Positions 62,985-64,000 of a stretch of 64,000 bases of DNA are shown in pieces; the first letter of the stretch is position 1, and each line of letters opens with the position of its first letter. The stretch is from Fragum whitleyi (lineage: Eukaryota > Mollusca > Bivalvia > Cardiida > Cardiidae). The DNA is taken from NCBI GenBank assembly GCA_948146395.1, contig OX411548.1:31690912-31754911 (forward strand). Reading direction: 5' to 3'. Position numbers and translations under genes: made by a program. The notes under the pieces were generated by a model. The model was not told the origin of the DNA. It did no database searches and worked only from the letters and a program-made list of their open reading frames with translations.

Positions 62985-64000
62985 TATAACAAGAGGACCA
63001 TGATGGTCCTATATCGCTCACCTGAGTAAGTCAACTTTTAACTTGTCAAAAATGTTATAAATACCAGAGATTGTCTGATGTACATTTAGGGTGGATTTAA
63101 AAGAAATAGACTTTAATTTCCTCCTACTGCAATTTGATTTTCTTTTTAATTGCAAACAAAGCTATTGATGGAATTGAATTCTTATAACAACTTTTGAAGA
63201 GCTTCACCCGAGGAACATCTCTGCCAAGTTTCAGGTTGATTGGCCAAGTGGTTAAGGAGGAGAAGAATTTTTTCTAAGATTTTCGGCCATTTTCGGCCAT
63301 TTTTCAACCTTTCCCTTTCTATGGAAACCAGAGTTTTTGATGAAAATAAATTCTTTTAACAACTTTTAAAGAGCTTCACCCAAGGAACATATCTGCTAGG
63401 TTTCAGCTTGATTTAGGAGGAGAAGAATTTTTCTAAGATTTTCGGACATTTTTCAACCTTTCTTTAACCGTGGAAACCAGATATCTTGATGAAATTTAAT
63501 TCTTTTAACAACTTTTGAAGAGCTTCACCCATGGAACATATCTTCTAAGTTTCAACTTGATTGGCCTAGTGGTTTAGGAGGAGAAGAATTTTTTCTAAGA
63601 TTTTTGGCCATTTTCGGCCATTTTTCAACCAGTCCGTTACCATGGAAACCAGAGTTTTTGATGAAAATAAATTCTTTTAACAACTTTTGAAGAGCTTTAC
63701 CCATGGAACATTTCTGCCAAGTTTCAGCTTGATTGGCCCAGTGGTTCAGGAGGAGAAGAATTTTTTCTAAGATTTTTGGCCATTTTCGGCCATTTTTCAA
63801 CCTTTCCGTTACCATGGAAACCAGAGTTTTTGATGAAATTAAATTCTTTTAACAACTTTTATGGAGCTTCACCCAAGGAACATCTCTGCCAAGTTTTAGC
63901 TTGATTGGCCAAGTGGTTTAGAAGGGGAAGAATTTTTCTAAGATTTTCATGATTTTCAGCCTTTCTGTTACCATGGCAACCAGAGTTATTTATAGAATTC
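62985..64000 (+). repeat. Tandem array of ~172-bp units running off the window end
   Basis: It starts with AACAAGAGGACCATGATGGT then CCTATATCGCTCACCTGAG, then units with the landmark GAGCTTCACCC at 63199, 63371, 63520, 63692 and 63863 (spacing 172, 149, 172, 171). Each unit holds AAGTTTCAGCTTGATTGGCC, GGAGGAGAAGAATTTTTTCT and TACCATGGAAACCAGAGTTT. The minus-strand 87-codon frame is read-through of two units. Right boundary not in view. Confidence 0.85.

Noticed and set aside
62989..63030. GGACCATGATGGTCC palindrome as a regulatory operator
   Set aside because: It is the conserved start of a dispersed mollusc repeat that leads into the tandem array.

Overview
The window is AT-rich metazoan DNA, very probably from a bivalve mollusc. 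Three things point that way. It carries a multi-exon grainyhead-type transcription factor with GT-AG introns. It carries the first exon of a rhodopsin-class GPCR. It is also full of bivalve-style repeats: pearl-like elements with cores of about 156-172 bp tandem units ending in a (GGAC)n microsatellite, tRNA-headed SINEs, and a Penelope-like retroelement. No prokaryotic genes, CRISPR arrays or rRNA were seen. The species call is inference.

Left part (1-19 kb): mostly non-coding. It holds short foldback elements, one SINE, a 5'-truncated Penelope-like element (7577-8650) followed by a well-formed hammerhead ribozyme motif (8766-8808), a pearl-like element near 10 kb, two copies of a hairpin-containing repeat (15.6-17.4 kb) and a local duplication (17.9-18.6 kb).

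At 19214-19543 (minus strand) is the initiator exon of a class A GPCR: N-terminus, TM1 and TM2, with a clean splice donor. I could not find the remaining exons to its left.

20-34 kb is dense in non-autonomous elements. They include a ~430-bp TIR family with at least a dozen full or partial copies in the window, TTAA-flanked MITEs, palindromes with a central E-box, SINEs, nested insertions and a pearl-like array (28.6-29.7 kb).

34.4-58.6 kb (minus strand) is the main gene, a grainyhead-like (CP2 superfamily) transcription factor. I placed 15 exons by hand from splice sites, reading phase and family-conserved motifs: a large N-terminal exon (57227-58267), a six-exon CP2 DNA-binding domain (50.7-44.1 kb), a linker, and the C-terminal ubiquitin-like dimerisation domain (39.8-34.4 kb). 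A further upstream exon (58509-58594) is proposed with a GC donor. One junction (exon 8 to exon 9) does not keep phase, so an exon or alternative site is missing there. The start codon was not found and may lie beyond the window. Introns are packed with SINEs, TIR elements and pearl-like arrays, and a TIR element begins about 20 bp past the stop codon.

59-64 kb holds more foldback elements and ends inside a ~172-bp tandem array. The two genes have no evident functional link. The most unusual signals are the Penelope-linked hammerhead ribozyme with a self-complementary stem III, and the wealth of foldback families that share an end-plus-central-hairpin design.
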